Shown: one piece after another, positions 12,101 to 23,261 of the stretch
Layout of the letters: every line of letters begins with the position of its first letter
Numbering within the stretch: position 1 is the stretch's first letter
Assembly: GCA_009801085.1 (NCBI GenBank)
Contig: VNWV01000001.1
Location: 4,154,001-4,218,000, forward strand
DNA from: Lasiodiplodia sp. COLG20
Lineage: Eukaryota > Ascomycota > Dothideomycetes > Botryosphaeriales > Botryosphaeriaceae
Reading direction: 5' to 3'
DNA: 64,000 nucleotides
Position numbers and translations under genes: made by a program
The notes under the pieces: model-generated
Told to the model about the DNA's origin: nothing
Seen by the model: the letters and a program-made list of their open reading frames with translations, nothing else
Database searches by the model: none

Positions 12101-15100
12101 AGGAACGGATCCTACAACTCTGCCAAGTTTCTTTTGGCGGCAGGGGCTGACATTAAGCGACGTAACTGGAACGGCGAAACTGCGTTACATTGCTGTGCTA
12201 GGAGCTTCGGAGGACCTATTGTGTCTCTTTTGTTGGAACACAACGCCTTTGCAGACGATACAGATCAGGATGGAAACACCGTTTTCCATACTGCCGCTGC
12301 TTCCAGGAATGTCGAGGTCTTACGGAATCTAATACAACATCCAAGATTCTCCAAGAATAGTCTCGAAAGAAGGAACACAGAGAGCCTTACGCCTATCCTT
12401 GTAGCCGCAAAGGAAGCCCGTGAGGACTGTTTTCTCCACCTGTTGGAAGTCTCGGATGACATTTCCGGTACATCATCCGTTTCAGGGTCAGGCATCATCC
12501 ATTTCTCTCTCAAACTGTCTTTGAAAACTTTCAAAGTTGTGTTGTCAAAAGACATTGATCATGGCCTCCGAGACGGGCAGGGTCGGACTGCACTTCACAT
12601 CTGCTGCGAAGGACAATTCTCATGTCAACGAGAGAAGCTGTCGCTCCTAGTAGACAAAGGGCTAGATCTATGCGCACTGGACAACAGTGGAAAGACACCT
12701 CTTTGCACTCTTCTGGGTAATGACACGCCGATGAGCGAGGACGATTTCACATATCTCGTGACCCAAGTGGCCACGCCCGCTTTGGTTCATCTCAAGGATT
12801 GCCAGGGGAATCTTCCCCTGTTTAGATTACTACGGAACACTTCAACCCACGCGAAATCAGTGTCAGTCCTTCGCATTTTCCTAGACATCGGGGTTGATCT
12901 CTGCGATAGACGCATCTGGGAAGTCCTGCCTCGAAGCCTTGATAGAAGCAGCATCAAGTCTCGAAATGGTGCCAGGGATACTTACACAATACACAAATTT
13001 GTTCCTCGAAATCTTGGATGAGCCATCTGGGTCCCATCTGCTCCAGGAGGACGATCTTGCACTACGGCTATCTGTCTGGGCAGTCCAACAATCGCAGGAG
13101 TTTTTGGTTGACAAGTTACTCGACCACGTGGATGATGTCTACAAAGCGATATCCTGTGAAGGCAACAAATCGCTTCTTGAAGTTGGGATGGAATCAAGAA
13201 TATCCATCCCAACCTTTGAGAAGTTACTCTCGAAAGCCTCATTGGAAACATTAGCCCAACCGTTGCCCGGTTCTGGACAGACTTTAGTCCATATATGTTG
13301 CAACACAGAGACTCTTGCCCATCCGGAATATCTTGAAGCGGTTATAAGGGCTGGAGTAGACGTAAACGCGACATGTCAGCTGACGTTGCTTACGGGTCTG
13401 ATGCTAGCTGCTGAGGCGGGGTCTACAAGCCACATCGAAACTTTGCTCAAACATGGAGCAGATATGATGAAGGTGGACTGCCAAGGATCGACCGCTCTTC
13501 ATTTTGCAACCAGCGCATCCGTACTTCAGGCCTTTGGAGATTTTGAGATCGACCGACTACGCATAACATTCATCCTTCCCTGCTGTTCACATTTGTTTCC
13601 CAACTCCACTTTTATCCACTTCGTCACGGCGAGTACCTCTCTTGTGGAATATGTCCTGAACAAATTCCCGTCTACAGACGTAAGCTCTGTCGACAAACTT
13701 GGCCAAACCCCATTGCACGTCGCTGCCGCTTTAGGGGTTGCCGAATCGGCCCGGCTCCTTGTGTCCCGTGGAGCTTCTCCATTTGCTCGTTGCAGGGATG
13801 GAAAGACGGCTTTGCATCTTGCCTCCGTCTACGAGAGGTCTGATATGATTGACTTCCTTATATCCGAGGGCGCGGACGTGGATTCCCCAGATATAGATGG
13901 ATTCACTCCTCTCCATCATGTGGCACACCGTGGACTCGATGCCGTCGTGCACCAACTCTTAAAACACGGCGCCAAGAATATCCCCAACAGACAAGATCGC
14001 ACCCCAGACACTTTGGCATTGCTCAGCGGCCATCCTGAGACAGCAGCAATAATCTGGAGCCATGGTAGAGAAACCGTAGGTACGTTTGAGTGAAAAAATA
14101 ATACCCTTTTTTTAATCTGATTTGAAACTCCTCGGTCTACCCTGTTGTCGTACGAAAAAAGAAAAAGATGTGCTCAGCAAATTTTAGTTATACCTGACTT
14201 TGTTTTGTAACAGATGAAAAAGACAAGGTCCCTGACACAAAATTCGCTAGCTTCGCAGCCCGCAAGGCTTTAATCAACTCCATATCGAATGGACCACAGA
14301 AGACTGTTGAGCAGATCCTGACACGCTATACAAACCTTGATCAAGGACACGAAGGCTGCTGTGGTTGCAGTCCCACATTGCTTGCCTTGCAATCCAAAAA
14401 CTCTGCGCTGACTGACTTGCTGATCAGTAAGGGGTTCACCTTGTTCGGGGAGATTTGCACAGCTGGATCATACTCTGGAGCTTCCGCCTTGCACCTGGCC
14501 CTACTGGACGATGCTCTTTCCGATGTCTTGCAACTAGCCCTTTCCCGGAGTAATATAGAAGACATCCATACTGGACATGCTATTCATCCTTTGCATTTTG
14601 CGGTTGGGCTATCGAACTATACGGGCTTGTCGTATCTCCTTCGACACTATCTTAGACTGGGTCCCAATCCTGTCTCCAGTCTGAGTGACATCGACATTCC
14701 TCGCTCAGCGAACGTCGAAAATATGACCACCTTAGGGCATGAGAGTGTTTGGGCCTCAGAGAGTGATTTACTGGTCTCTAACCGGAGGGCCACAATACTC
14801 AACATTACCATAAACTCCAGAGCAAACCGTGGCCCGTACAAAATCGGGGAAAATCTGACTGCAGATACCCTCGATGGCAGTACCCCCTTGCACGTTGCCG
14901 CATTCATTGACAATGACGATGCAGCTCGTTTGCTGATACAACTCGGAGCAAACATAGAATGGCAAACAAATCAGCTCGCGACACCACTTCACTTCGCTGC
15001 GTGGAGGGGATCGATGTCCGTGCTGAAGTCCCTTTTAGATCGCGGTGCGAATGTATATTCGCGAGACTGGGAGCACTTGACACCAGCCATGTATGCAATT

Positions 15101-15994
15101 CAAGGAGGACAGAAGGAAGCTTTGGTCCTGCTGGAGAACTATGGAGTCGACATTACGCAAACGGTACGGTCAGACCATAATCTCTTGGAGCTGGCACTGC
15201 AATCTTCAAGCGTCTCGATGCTAGCTTATCTTCTTGAGAAAGGGTGTCCATCGACCAAAAGCACGACGGGCAATTTCCCCATAGCCATGCTATGGGATTC
15301 AAAGATTCAGACCAAATCTCTAGCCCTTAACACCTCAATGACGATGGTCGAAGATGCAGACCATATTGTCCAACTTGGCGCCTATCAACTTATATCCGAT
15401 GGAAGAACATCATTGTTGAAGAAGCTACTGAAGCGGCTCTCTCACAACAGTCAGTGCAGAGTCAACATCAGCTCACAAGCAGACTGTAACAGCTGGACCC
15501 CCCTCTACGTTGCAGTCGTCGCTGGGAGCGTCGGTATCCTGGCCTTGCTCGTCGACTTCGGAGCGGACATCGAGGTAGAGAGCGGGGAAAGAGGAACCCC
15601 CTTTATGGCAGCTTGCGCAGCCGGTCGTCTTTGTGCTGTGGAATATTTTGTCCGCCAGGGGGCAAGAGAGACCTACGCCAATCACGAGCGCTCATTTAGC
15701 GCTCTTGAAGAGGCCCGAAAGTTTCCAAAAATCCGGCGCTGGCTGTTGGTGGATCGCTATACTCAACAACGCAAGATTGAAAATGGCTCGGTGGGGGGCT
15801 TGGAGTCTGATGGAAGAGGTTTCTGGGCAGGCTTGAAGACACTTCGAGTTCCACTTACGAGGCAATGGGGGCGGTTCGCCGGTGAAAGCACCCTGGATCA
15901 TCTACGACGCCTCAGTGTGCGGAAAGGAGAACTGGAAGGGGAGGCATTGTGCTGGTCGGAAGGAGCGGAGCACCCTTTTGTAATGTTTTCCTAA
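9198..15994 (+). pseudogene. Large NACHT-ankyrin STAND (NLR-like) gene, disrupted
   Basis: Exons: 9198-10556, 10627-14079 and 14214-15994, about 2,200 codons in total. The N-terminus (GDPVSVSASMAGLVTLAD) is the fungal STAND N-terminal helical domain. The NACHT part has Walker A GIPGAGKT and Walker B LVIDGLDEC. A winged-helix-like region (HFTVKEFL) follows, then many ankyrin repeats up to the C-terminus. Two lesions are visible. After the first intron the conserved FRWVACQ motif reads FRWVAC-TAA at 10646-10648 (Gln CAA to TAA). At 12897-12902 the frame moves by +1 within a CT run, where GVDL-SAIDASGK is expected, which fits loss of one CT. Flanking protein is otherwise well conserved, so inactivation looks recent. 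Family members sense non-self through the repeats and signal cell death through the N-terminus. The start is ATG 9198. Confidence 0.85.
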
Positions 15995-16453
15995 CATTCG
16001 GTAGTCGTATTGTTGGCTCTCGATTTGGAGTTTCTCTATTTGAATTTTCACATGGCAACCATATGTTAATGTCAATCTTTTCTCCATGTTATTTTTTATG
16101 TACTGGAGTCCCACCGCTTAAGTGCGGCCCTGTCGTGATGGCTAACACGCTGCGGCCGCCTACCTCAGCAAATAATGGCGGAATTCCTCTTTATCGACCT
16201 AGAGTGCACTGAATCTTCAATATATCTTAAGGAGTTAGGTTTGTCTAATAGGGCGTGAAGCAGCAAAAGCATTAGTAGTAGTCTAGGGTATTGCTTACTA
16301 TGTGCATGCAGTAGGATGCTTCTCGCTTTCTTCACTTAATAGGAGTAATTTCGCAATCGACAGACTTTGCTATAGTTTCGATTCCACAGTTGAAGGAGAA
16401 TGATGAATTTCAAGTGTACACTGTTCTACAAATCTATTCTCAACGCCACCAAC
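15995..16453. other. Intergenic, convergent 3' ends
   Basis: Short spacer between the 3' ends of the NACHT-ankyrin gene and the FAD oxidase gene. I see no gene or repeat. Confidence 0.5.
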
Positions 16454-18017
16454 CTACGGCAGCGGAATACTCTGATCATTCGTCGTAAACATGCCCAACG
16501 GATCCACCACCTTCTTAATCTCCTTCATCCGCGGATAATTCTCCGCAAACAGCCTCTCGCTCCACTCCGCCTCACTCAACTCCGTATCCCGATAATTAAC
16601 AAACCCACGCACCGGCACGCCCTCCTCCCGCAGCTGCTCCAAAAACGGCCGGAAGCCCGCCTGCATGTACTCAATCCCATCCGCCGGCCACTCGCTCAAC
16701 CCCGTCTGCAGCCTTCCCTCCCACCGCACCAGCCACAGGCTGTCCGCGTGCGCGAACGACGTGTCGGCGTCCTGCAGCGCCTTCGCGGGGCTTCCGCCCC
16801 ACAGGTCGAGGAAGCCGAACTTGGTCAGGTCGGTGCGGTTGAACGCGAACGTCGTGTGCTCGTACAGCGCGCGCGCCGATTCCCGCGTAAAGCCCTGGTC
16901 AGCCCGCAGCACGACGGCCTGCAGGTACATGTTGCGCGGCGGGAAAGTATCCGCGGAGCCGTTGAGCGCCGGGCTAGCGATGACCTCCATATCCCAGAAG
17001 GACTCGACGGCGGTCGTGAGCGTAGCGTCGGCGGGGAGAGCCTCCATGAGCGGCGCGATGGTCGCGTCGAACTCGGCCGGGTCGCCGTAGAAGTAGCCCG
17101 AGCCGGAGAACGGTGGCGCGGTGCCGAGCTGCCAGCGGATGGCGAAGGTGTCGGGGGCGGTGGTCAGCGCGTAGTCCTGGATCGCGAGCAGCGCGTCGAC
17201 GCCCGTGTCGAGGCTGGTGTTGCTGGGCAGGGTGATGGTGAAGTTGGTGACGAGTTGGTGCTCGGGCTTCCACGTCTTCGTCGTGAGCGAGAGGAGGATG
17301 CCGTAGCTGGAGCCGGCGCCTTGCGCGACCCAGAAGAGGTCTGGGTTCTCGGTGCGGGAGGCCGTGACGATGCTGCCGTTGTACAGCATGTACTCGACGC
17401 TGGAGAGGTAGTCCATGGGCGTGCCCAACATGCGCGACGTCGTGCCGAAGCCGCCGCCGATGGATGAGCCGGCCAGGCCGACCCAGTTGGCTCGCACGTG
17501 CGGAAAGTGGCGCCCGTGGTTGTTCCACAGCCATGTGGCTACTGGCCCGACGCGGCTGCCGCCGCCGTAGCTGTGGGTTTGTTAGCTTGCGGGCTGAGTT
17601 GCGAGTTGAGGGGGTTACGTACGTCAGAGTCTCGGTGGCCTCGTCGTAGCTGATGTCGGTGAACTTCTCCATGTTGATGACCAGAGCGCCATCGTTGCCG
17701 CCCAGGCCGTAGGCTCCGTAGGAATGGCCACCATTCAGGGCAGCGACCTTCAGGGAGAATTGCTGGGCGCAAGAAAGGGCGGTGGCAATGTCGTCCGACG
17801 TCTCGGGGTGGACCACGGTGATAGGCTTCGGCGTGATGCGGAGCTGCCACGGCGACGTCTCATTGGCCCAGGTGGGCTCGCCATCAAAGGTAGCACTGAC
17901 TTGGCCGAGACATTCTTCGAGCGAATCCTGGGCAGCCGCGACGGCCGTGGTGCTGGCGAAAAGGAGTGACTGGACCAGCAGCCTCTTCAGACCGCAAAAC
18001 GAACGGGACGAGTCCAT
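16454..18017 (-). CDS. Secreted FAD-linked oxidase, glucooligosaccharide-oxidase/BBE-like
   Basis: Two exons (18017-17623 and 17570-16454, 52 bp intron) give 503 aa. An N-terminal signal peptide of about 29 residues ends in AVAAAQ. The FAD-binding PCMH domain carries NGGHSYGAYGLGG, whose His98 is the expected 8-alpha-histidyl FAD ligand. GGGSRVGP and GGGFGTTSR follow. The C-terminus MKEIKKVVDPLGMF is the BBE domain end. Many sequons fit an extracellular glycoprotein. In glucooligosaccharide oxidases a cysteine gives a second FAD bond (HGTCPGVG); here the aligned stretch is HVRANWVG without Cys, so attachment is probably single. Likely activity: oxidation of a sugar or alcohol with O2. The substrate is unknown. 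The promoter contains a long inverted repeat. Confidence 0.88.
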
Positions 18018-18073
18018 GATTCGGACTCAGTAATAAAACAACGAATGGAGGGAGAGTGGGTGGGTGTGTATGG

Positions 18074-18173
18074 ATCGTCGGTTGATGGTAATGCGCTGTC
18101 CATTATTTAAGGTGCGGCGCATCCCCTTGAACCGACGATTCAACTGGACAGCGCATCACCATCAACCGACGAT
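18074..18173. repeat. Inverted repeat with 29-bp arms
   Basis: The left arm 18074-18102 (starting ATCGTCGGTTGATGG) and right arm 18145-18173 (ending CATCAACCGACGAT) match as reverse complements at 28 of 29 positions, with a 42-bp loop. The loop contains the TATA-like element of the minus-strand oxidase gene and a third copy of ACCGACGATTCA (18131-18142) in direct orientation to the right arm. It lies 57-156 bp upstream of the oxidase ATG. It could be a hairpin, a regulatory palindrome or a tiny mobile-element remnant. Confidence 0.85.
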
Positions 18174-19682
18174 TCAGGCCGGAAGCGGAGGTAGGCATGC
18201 TGAATCAGTCAAGCGGATTCAGAGCTGCTCGCTTACTGTACAATACTTGGCAGGATCGATGTCGGCAGACAAGAGAAATTTTTGCTAGGATAGTTCGCTT
18301 GCCTAAATCGACGCGCTTATCTACATCCATGCCCGTGATGGAAGGTGGAGTGACGTTGACGTCAATGGGTCCAGTCGTAGTGGACCGTGTGCTAGTAGAG
18401 AAGCAGCCGTATTCGTTACAAACAGAGCCATCTGGTACCTGACTCTGTATAGGGAGACCGTTCTGGTTGTCTTGGCTGAAACATTGCTAGTTGCGTTCTG
18501 ACAAGTTCAAATAAACGTGCGCATCAACTAGCTAGTCAGATGCATAGCCTAACGAGCGAAACAGAGCGGTCTGCCGTCTGCCGATGCGGCACTTCTCGCA
18601 CTAACAGCGGGACTGCGCCCCTGGATCGGTAAAGGCTGAGACTCTGCACTGGAAGAAACACGCTTCTGTGTAGGCGAATGGAGCATGAAGCAACTTGACA
18701 GAGAACGGGACAGACGTCGTCGCTGAGAGCCGGTGGTCCAAGCGTTCCGTCAGCATCCGTAATAGCACCTCACCTATTTCCAAGACCTCGCCTGGATAAA
18801 CACGATTATCATCGGGGCTTCTACCGAGCATTCAATTGCCAATTTGTGCACCATAGGCATTTGCAGTAATAGCTGAGTTAGTTGTGCTTTCAAGAGTCGT
18901 AGCCGGAATTAAGGGCCGATCGTCAGTCGGCCCGCGGCAGGAAAAGGACGCTCCGAGAAGCATAAACATCGACCCCGCTTTTAGTCTGCGTCTAACCTAT
19001 CTCACCTCCTCTCTAGCGTGACATACTTCGGCGAGCGAGGTACAAAGGAGAGAAACATCTATTATTACACGTCAGCCTGTGTCCATGCCGACGTAAGTAG
19101 TTTTGCAAAGTTGGAGCCGTCGTCGCTAGTATTTTACTCGCCAGACTTATCTTCGTCGTCATTAGAAATTTTGTCAAACAGAGACGTATTAAGATACCAG
19201 CCTGCATCCTTCTCGCCATCTGCTCACATTGCTTCCTTCAGCCGCACAGGCTCCAGTCCGACGATTAGCAACGCATTATTGGATTTAACGGACGTAAACT
19301 TCTACTGTTGATGCCTCAACCGGCTTCATCAGCAAACGACAAGGGAGACACCACTTGCGATGCCTGATTGGTCAGGACCTCCTATAGATTATCACTTCTG
19401 TGCAGAAAGTTGTCCATTGTCTGACGCACCCCAGATTGAGAATTTTCGAATGACTGGAAGTGACGGCAGTCTAGACAAGGCAGAGGAAAACCCTAGGAAT
19501 TAGGTGAATGATGGAGTAAAGATCGACCAGAGGATATTGCAAGGGCCAATTTTTGAGGAAGATGGCAGCAGAGGATGGCTGAGTCAGCTTTGCTGACAAA
19601 GTCGTCAGACTTTCATCCGATCCGAGGATCAGCCTCGGACGTCTGAGCTTCTCAGGCAACGGTCTGAGATAACCTATGGATC

Positions 19683-19711
19683 CATCATCATCGTTATCAT
19701 CATCATCATCA
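19683..19711. repeat. CAT trinucleotide microsatellite
   Basis: Three CAT units, CGT, TAT, then four more CAT units. It lies about 110 bp upstream of the NACHT-WD40 start codon. Confidence 0.8.
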
Positions 19712-19817
19712 TCTGGGGCAACAGTCGGCTAGTCGACTGGCGTGTGGCCTTGGCTCCGGAGAACCAGCCCCATATCCCAATGCTCCTGTAGTTAAAAGTA
19801 TCTGTTCCGCACCAGCC

Positions 19818-22703
19818 ATGCCCAGCAATGCCACTTCTCCATCCACCTCAGCGGAGCAGAAGCCGCCACCCGAGGCCAAAAAGCGCCACAAGTGTCTGTC
19901 AGCCCTACACGCCACCGATCCTCGAGCCACCAAGCAGCGCATAGAGGAGCTCCAAGGCGGGCTACTGAAGGACGCGTACACTTGGATCCTCAACAACGAC
20001 GTGTTCCAAGAATGGCGGCACGGGGACGACTCGCAAATCCGAATGCTGTGGGTCACGGGCGATGCGGGCAAGGGGAAAACGATGGCGCTATGCGGGATTA
20101 TCAACGAGCTGCAGAAGTCGGACGAGTCGATTAACTTGCTATACTTCTTCTGCCAGGCCGGAGACGACCGCGTCAACAGCGCTACGGCTGTGCTGCGAGG
20201 CTGGTTGTATTTGCTGATGGAGCAGCAGCCGTCGCTAATTGGGTACGTCTGTAGGAAGTACCAGTTTGACGGGCGAGCGTGTTTCGAGGGTGCAAATGCG
20301 TGGGTTGCGCTGTCGAAGCTCTTTACTGCCGTTTTGCAGGACGAAGGGCTGAAAGAGACGTACTTGGTCATCGACGGGCTCGATGAGTGCACCACTGACT
20401 CTTCGAAGCTCCTGGACTTCGTTTATCAGACGTCGCAGCTGCTCTCGCCCCTCAAGTTTATCATCTTGAGCCGCTATTCGCCGGAGCTCTACGTGCGTCT
20501 CCCGCACGCCACGAGGCTGAATGTTGAACGCTACAAAGAGTCGATCTCGGCAGCCGTTGGCACCTTGATCAAGCATGAGGTGTCTGAGCTCGCGGATCTG
20601 AACAACTACGACGAGAGTACTCGAGACTGTGTGCTAGAGTACTTGGCGTCGAATGCGAACGCCACTTTTCTCTGGGTTGCACTGGTCTGTCGGAATCTCA
20701 GAGAGGTTCCACAACAGAAGGTCAAGGATGCCTTGGGTGCCTTTCCGCCTGGACTTGACTCTCTGTACAGACGGGCGATTGTGCAGATAAGTCAGTCGTG
20801 CGACACTGATCTCTGCAAGCAGGTAATGGCTTCGGTCGCGACTGCCTACCGACCGGTCGCGATGAGAGAATTGATGGCTCTTATGGAATACGCAGCTGAC
20901 GACCAGGAATCCATGCTGGAGTCGGTTCAGGAGATTATCCGCTCCTGCAGCTCGTTCCTTGTTGTGCGGGAGGACACTGTCTACTTTGTGCACCAGTCCG
21001 CAAAGGACTTTCTTATCAAAGAATCAGCCAACCGGAAACTCGACAAGAGATTCAACGAGACGTGCACGGCCCTCGACGAGGAATTCTACAAGGCATTCGA
21101 CAAGCTCTTCCCGCCAGGATGGGAAGATGCCACGCATTACGACATGTTTACCAGATCGCTCCAAATCATGTCTCAAGCCCTCCATCGAGACATGTACGAC
21201 CTGAAAGACCCGGGATATCTTGCCGAGCAGGTCAGGCGGCCAGATCCAGACCCGTTGGCAGCGTCGCGTTACGCATGTTCGTACTGGATAGCCCACCTCG
21301 ACGATTCGCACCTAACCCTCACTTCACCCGACCACACCGCCAGCCTTCAGGACGAAGGCGCTGTACACGACTTTCTAAAGCAGAAGTACCTTTACTGGCT
21401 AGAGGCCCTGAGCCTTATCAAAGACATGCCGCGAGGCGTCGAATCCATGGAAAAGCTGAAAACACTGGTCTCCCCAACAAACGCAGCAGCAGTCTCCTCC
21501 CTTCACACCCTCGTCGAAGACGCCCACCACTTCATCACCGCCCACACCCCCGCCATCTCCCACGCCCCCCTCCAAGCCTACGCCTCCGCCCTCCTCTTCA
21601 GCCCCGCCGCCAGCCCCATCCGCACCCTCTACTCCCCCCACCACGCACCCTCCTGGGTCTCCCTCCACCCCGCCGTCCCCTCCGACAGCACCTGGCGCAC
21701 CTGCGTCGCCCCGCCCCCCTCCTGGAGCCCCTGCATCATCTCCCTCGCCCACTCCCCCGCCTCGCCGCATCTAGCCACAGCCTCGACATCCGGCACCATC
21801 CACATCTGGCACGCCCGCAGCGGCGAGCGCGCGCGCACGCTCGCGGGCAGCCAGCTCGACAGCGGCGGGCGCGAGCTCGCCGTCTGGTCGCCCGACTCGG
21901 CGCTGGTCGCGTCGGCATCGTCGTCGTGGGCCGACAACTGGTCGAACACGGTCAAGATATGGGATGCCGCGCGCAGCGGCGCGTGCGTGCGCACGCTGGT
22001 GCAGGCGCATGGGAGGAAGAGTACGGTGCGGGCGTTGGCGTTCGCGCCCGGCTCGAAGCGCCTGGCGTCGGGCGGCCGCGCCATCAGGATCTGGGACGTG
22101 GCGAGCGGCGAGTGCGTGCGGGCGCTGGAGGGGCATGAGAGCGGCGTTACGGCGCTGGCCTTCTCGCCCGACGCGGCGCGGCTGGCGTCGGGGTCGTGGG
22201 ACCAGGTCGTCGCGGTGTGGGGTGTGGTGAGCGGCGAGTGCCTAAGGAAGATGGAGGGGCATGGGAGTAGTGTCTTGGCCGTGGCGTGGGCGGCTGACGG
22301 CGCGAGGCTGGCGTCGACGGGGTGGGACGAACACGTCAGGGTTTGGGACGCGGGCAGCGGGGCGTGTTTGCAGGTGTTGTACGTTGGGCAGTTCCTGTAC
22401 GACATCGCGTTTGATGCGGCGGGGTCGTGTGTGCGCGTGGATATTGGGATGATTGCGCTTGATGCCCCGTCGTCGCCGACGTTGGCCGACGACGCTGATA
22501 CGCTGCCATCGCAGCGCGCCCGGTTCCAGGGTGTTGGTATAGCGCCGGGTGGGGAGTGGATTACTTACGAGAACAAGCCTGTGCTTTGGCTGCCTGCTAA
22601 GTATCGGCCCGCCCGCTCAGCAGTGTCCGGGAACGACGTTGCTATTGGCACGAGTGGTGCAGAGTTGTGGATATTTAGGATTGTACCTACGCTGCTTGAT
22701 TGA
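19818..22703 (+). CDS. NACHT-WD40 STAND protein without N-terminal effector domain
   Basis: A single exon of 961 aa. After only about 28 non-conserved residues comes the pre-NACHT block (ATDPRATKQRIEELQGGLL), then Walker A VTGDAGKGKT and Walker B LVIDGLDEC. The post-NACHT segment includes VHQSAKDFL. A C-terminal propeller has at least four recognisable WD units between about residues 655 and 860 (IHIWHARSG, VKIWDAARSG, IRIWDVASGECV, VRVWDAGSG). It ends with the LWLPAKYRP...AIGTSGAELWIF block usual for fungal NWD proteins. Relatives sense ligands with the repeats and signal through an N-terminal HET, lipase-like or amyloid-type domain, which is absent here. The frame is intact, with high GC in the WD part. 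It may work with a partner supplied in trans, or have lost its effector exon. Confidence 0.88.
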   Translation: MPSNATSPSTSAEQKPPPEAKKRHKCLSALHATDPRATKQRIEELQGGLLKDAYTWILNNDVFQEWRHGDDSQIRMLWVTGDAGKGKTMALCGIINELQKSDESINLLYFFCQAGDDRVNSATAVLRGWLYLLMEQQPSLIGYVCRKYQFDGRACFEGANAWVALSKLFTAVLQDEGLKETYLVIDGLDECTTDSSKLLDFVYQTSQLLSPLKFIILSRYSPELYVRLPHATRLNVERYKESISAAVGTLIKHEVSELADLNNYDESTRDCVLEYLASNANATFLWVALVCRNLREVPQQKVKDALGAFPPGLDSLYRRAIVQISQSCDTDLCKQVMASVATAYRPVAMRELMALMEYAADDQESMLESVQEIIRSCSSFLVVREDTVYFVHQSAKDFLIKESANRKLDKRFNETCTALDEEFYKAFDKLFPPGWEDATHYDMFTRSLQIMSQALHRDMYDLKDPGYLAEQVRRPDPDPLAASRYACSYWIAHLDDSHLTLTSPDHTASLQDEGAVHDFLKQKYLYWLEALSLIKDMPRGVESMEKLKTLVSPTNAAAVSSLHTLVEDAHHFITAHTPAISHAPLQAYASALLFSPAASPIRTLYSPHHAPSWVSLHPAVPSDSTWRTCVAPPPSWSPCIISLAHSPASPHLATASTSGTIHIWHARSGERARTLAGSQLDSGGRELAVWSPDSALVASASSSWADNWSNTVKIWDAARSGACVRTLVQAHGRKSTVRALAFAPGSKRLASGGRAIRIWDVASGECVRALEGHESGVTALAFSPDAARLASGSWDQVVAVWGVVSGECLRKMEGHGSSVLAVAWAADGARLASTGWDEHVRVWDAGSGACLQVLYVGQFLYDIAFDAAGSCVRVDIGMIALDAPSSPTLADDADTLPSQRARFQGVGIAPGGEWITYENKPVLWLPAKYRPARSAVSGNDVAIGTSGAELWIFRIVPTLLD

Positions 22704-23261
22704 GCCTTCTGTTCTTGCCGCCAGTCCCGCAATATTGTAGCAAAGCGCACATTATTTGCGGCCACCCGAAAGATCGTCTACCACTTCCACCACTTCGTGG
22801 AAATCTATATTTCTGAGAAACTGGTAATCAGTACACTAATATATTCACGCAAAGTGTTGACGAAGTCCTTTTAATAATTGTCTAAATGCAAATATTGAGC
22901 GCTACACTGCAGCCTAGGTTGCAGAGACTAACTGTTTCCATAATGACCAGCTTAAAAAATGAATCACGAAATCAGTGCCGTGACCCCGAGATTTGGGAGG
23001 CGGTTAAGGCGGAATGTTGTGGCTGAACGTCTAAGCCACACGGTCTCCACTGAAGAGAATACCCGTCATTAAAACAACGAGGCTGTGCTATTCAATACGA
23101 GAATTAATATATACAGCCTCACAACTTGTATCATCCTGATAACCCATCAAAAATCGTCAGTACAACATCTACTATTGCCGGTACCTTTAATCAACGCTCC
23201 ATGGTAACTATACTATATCTTTGAAATATTTCATTTTAATATTAGTTCTGCCCAAACACTA
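22704..23261. other. Intergenic
   Basis: AT-rich spacer upstream of the ankyrin gene. I see no gene, repeat or RNA. Confidence 0.5.

Larger units (their letters stand above)
18018..19817. other. Intergenic, two divergent promoters
   Basis: 1.8 kb separating the FAD oxidase and the NACHT-WD40 gene. It holds a 29-bp-arm inverted repeat (18074-18173), with a TATA-like TTAAATAA on the minus strand at 18110-18103, and a CAT-rich microsatellite near 19,690. Short frames inside have no recognisable motif. Confidence 0.55.

Noticed and set aside
16400..17467. 355-codon open frame on the plus strand
   Set aside because: It is exactly antisense to the GC-rich FAD oxidase gene, has low-complexity composition and no motif.
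21062..22138. 358-codon open frame overlapping the WD40 part
   Set aside because: Out-of-frame shadow of the NACHT-WD40 gene, rich in Arg, Pro and His.
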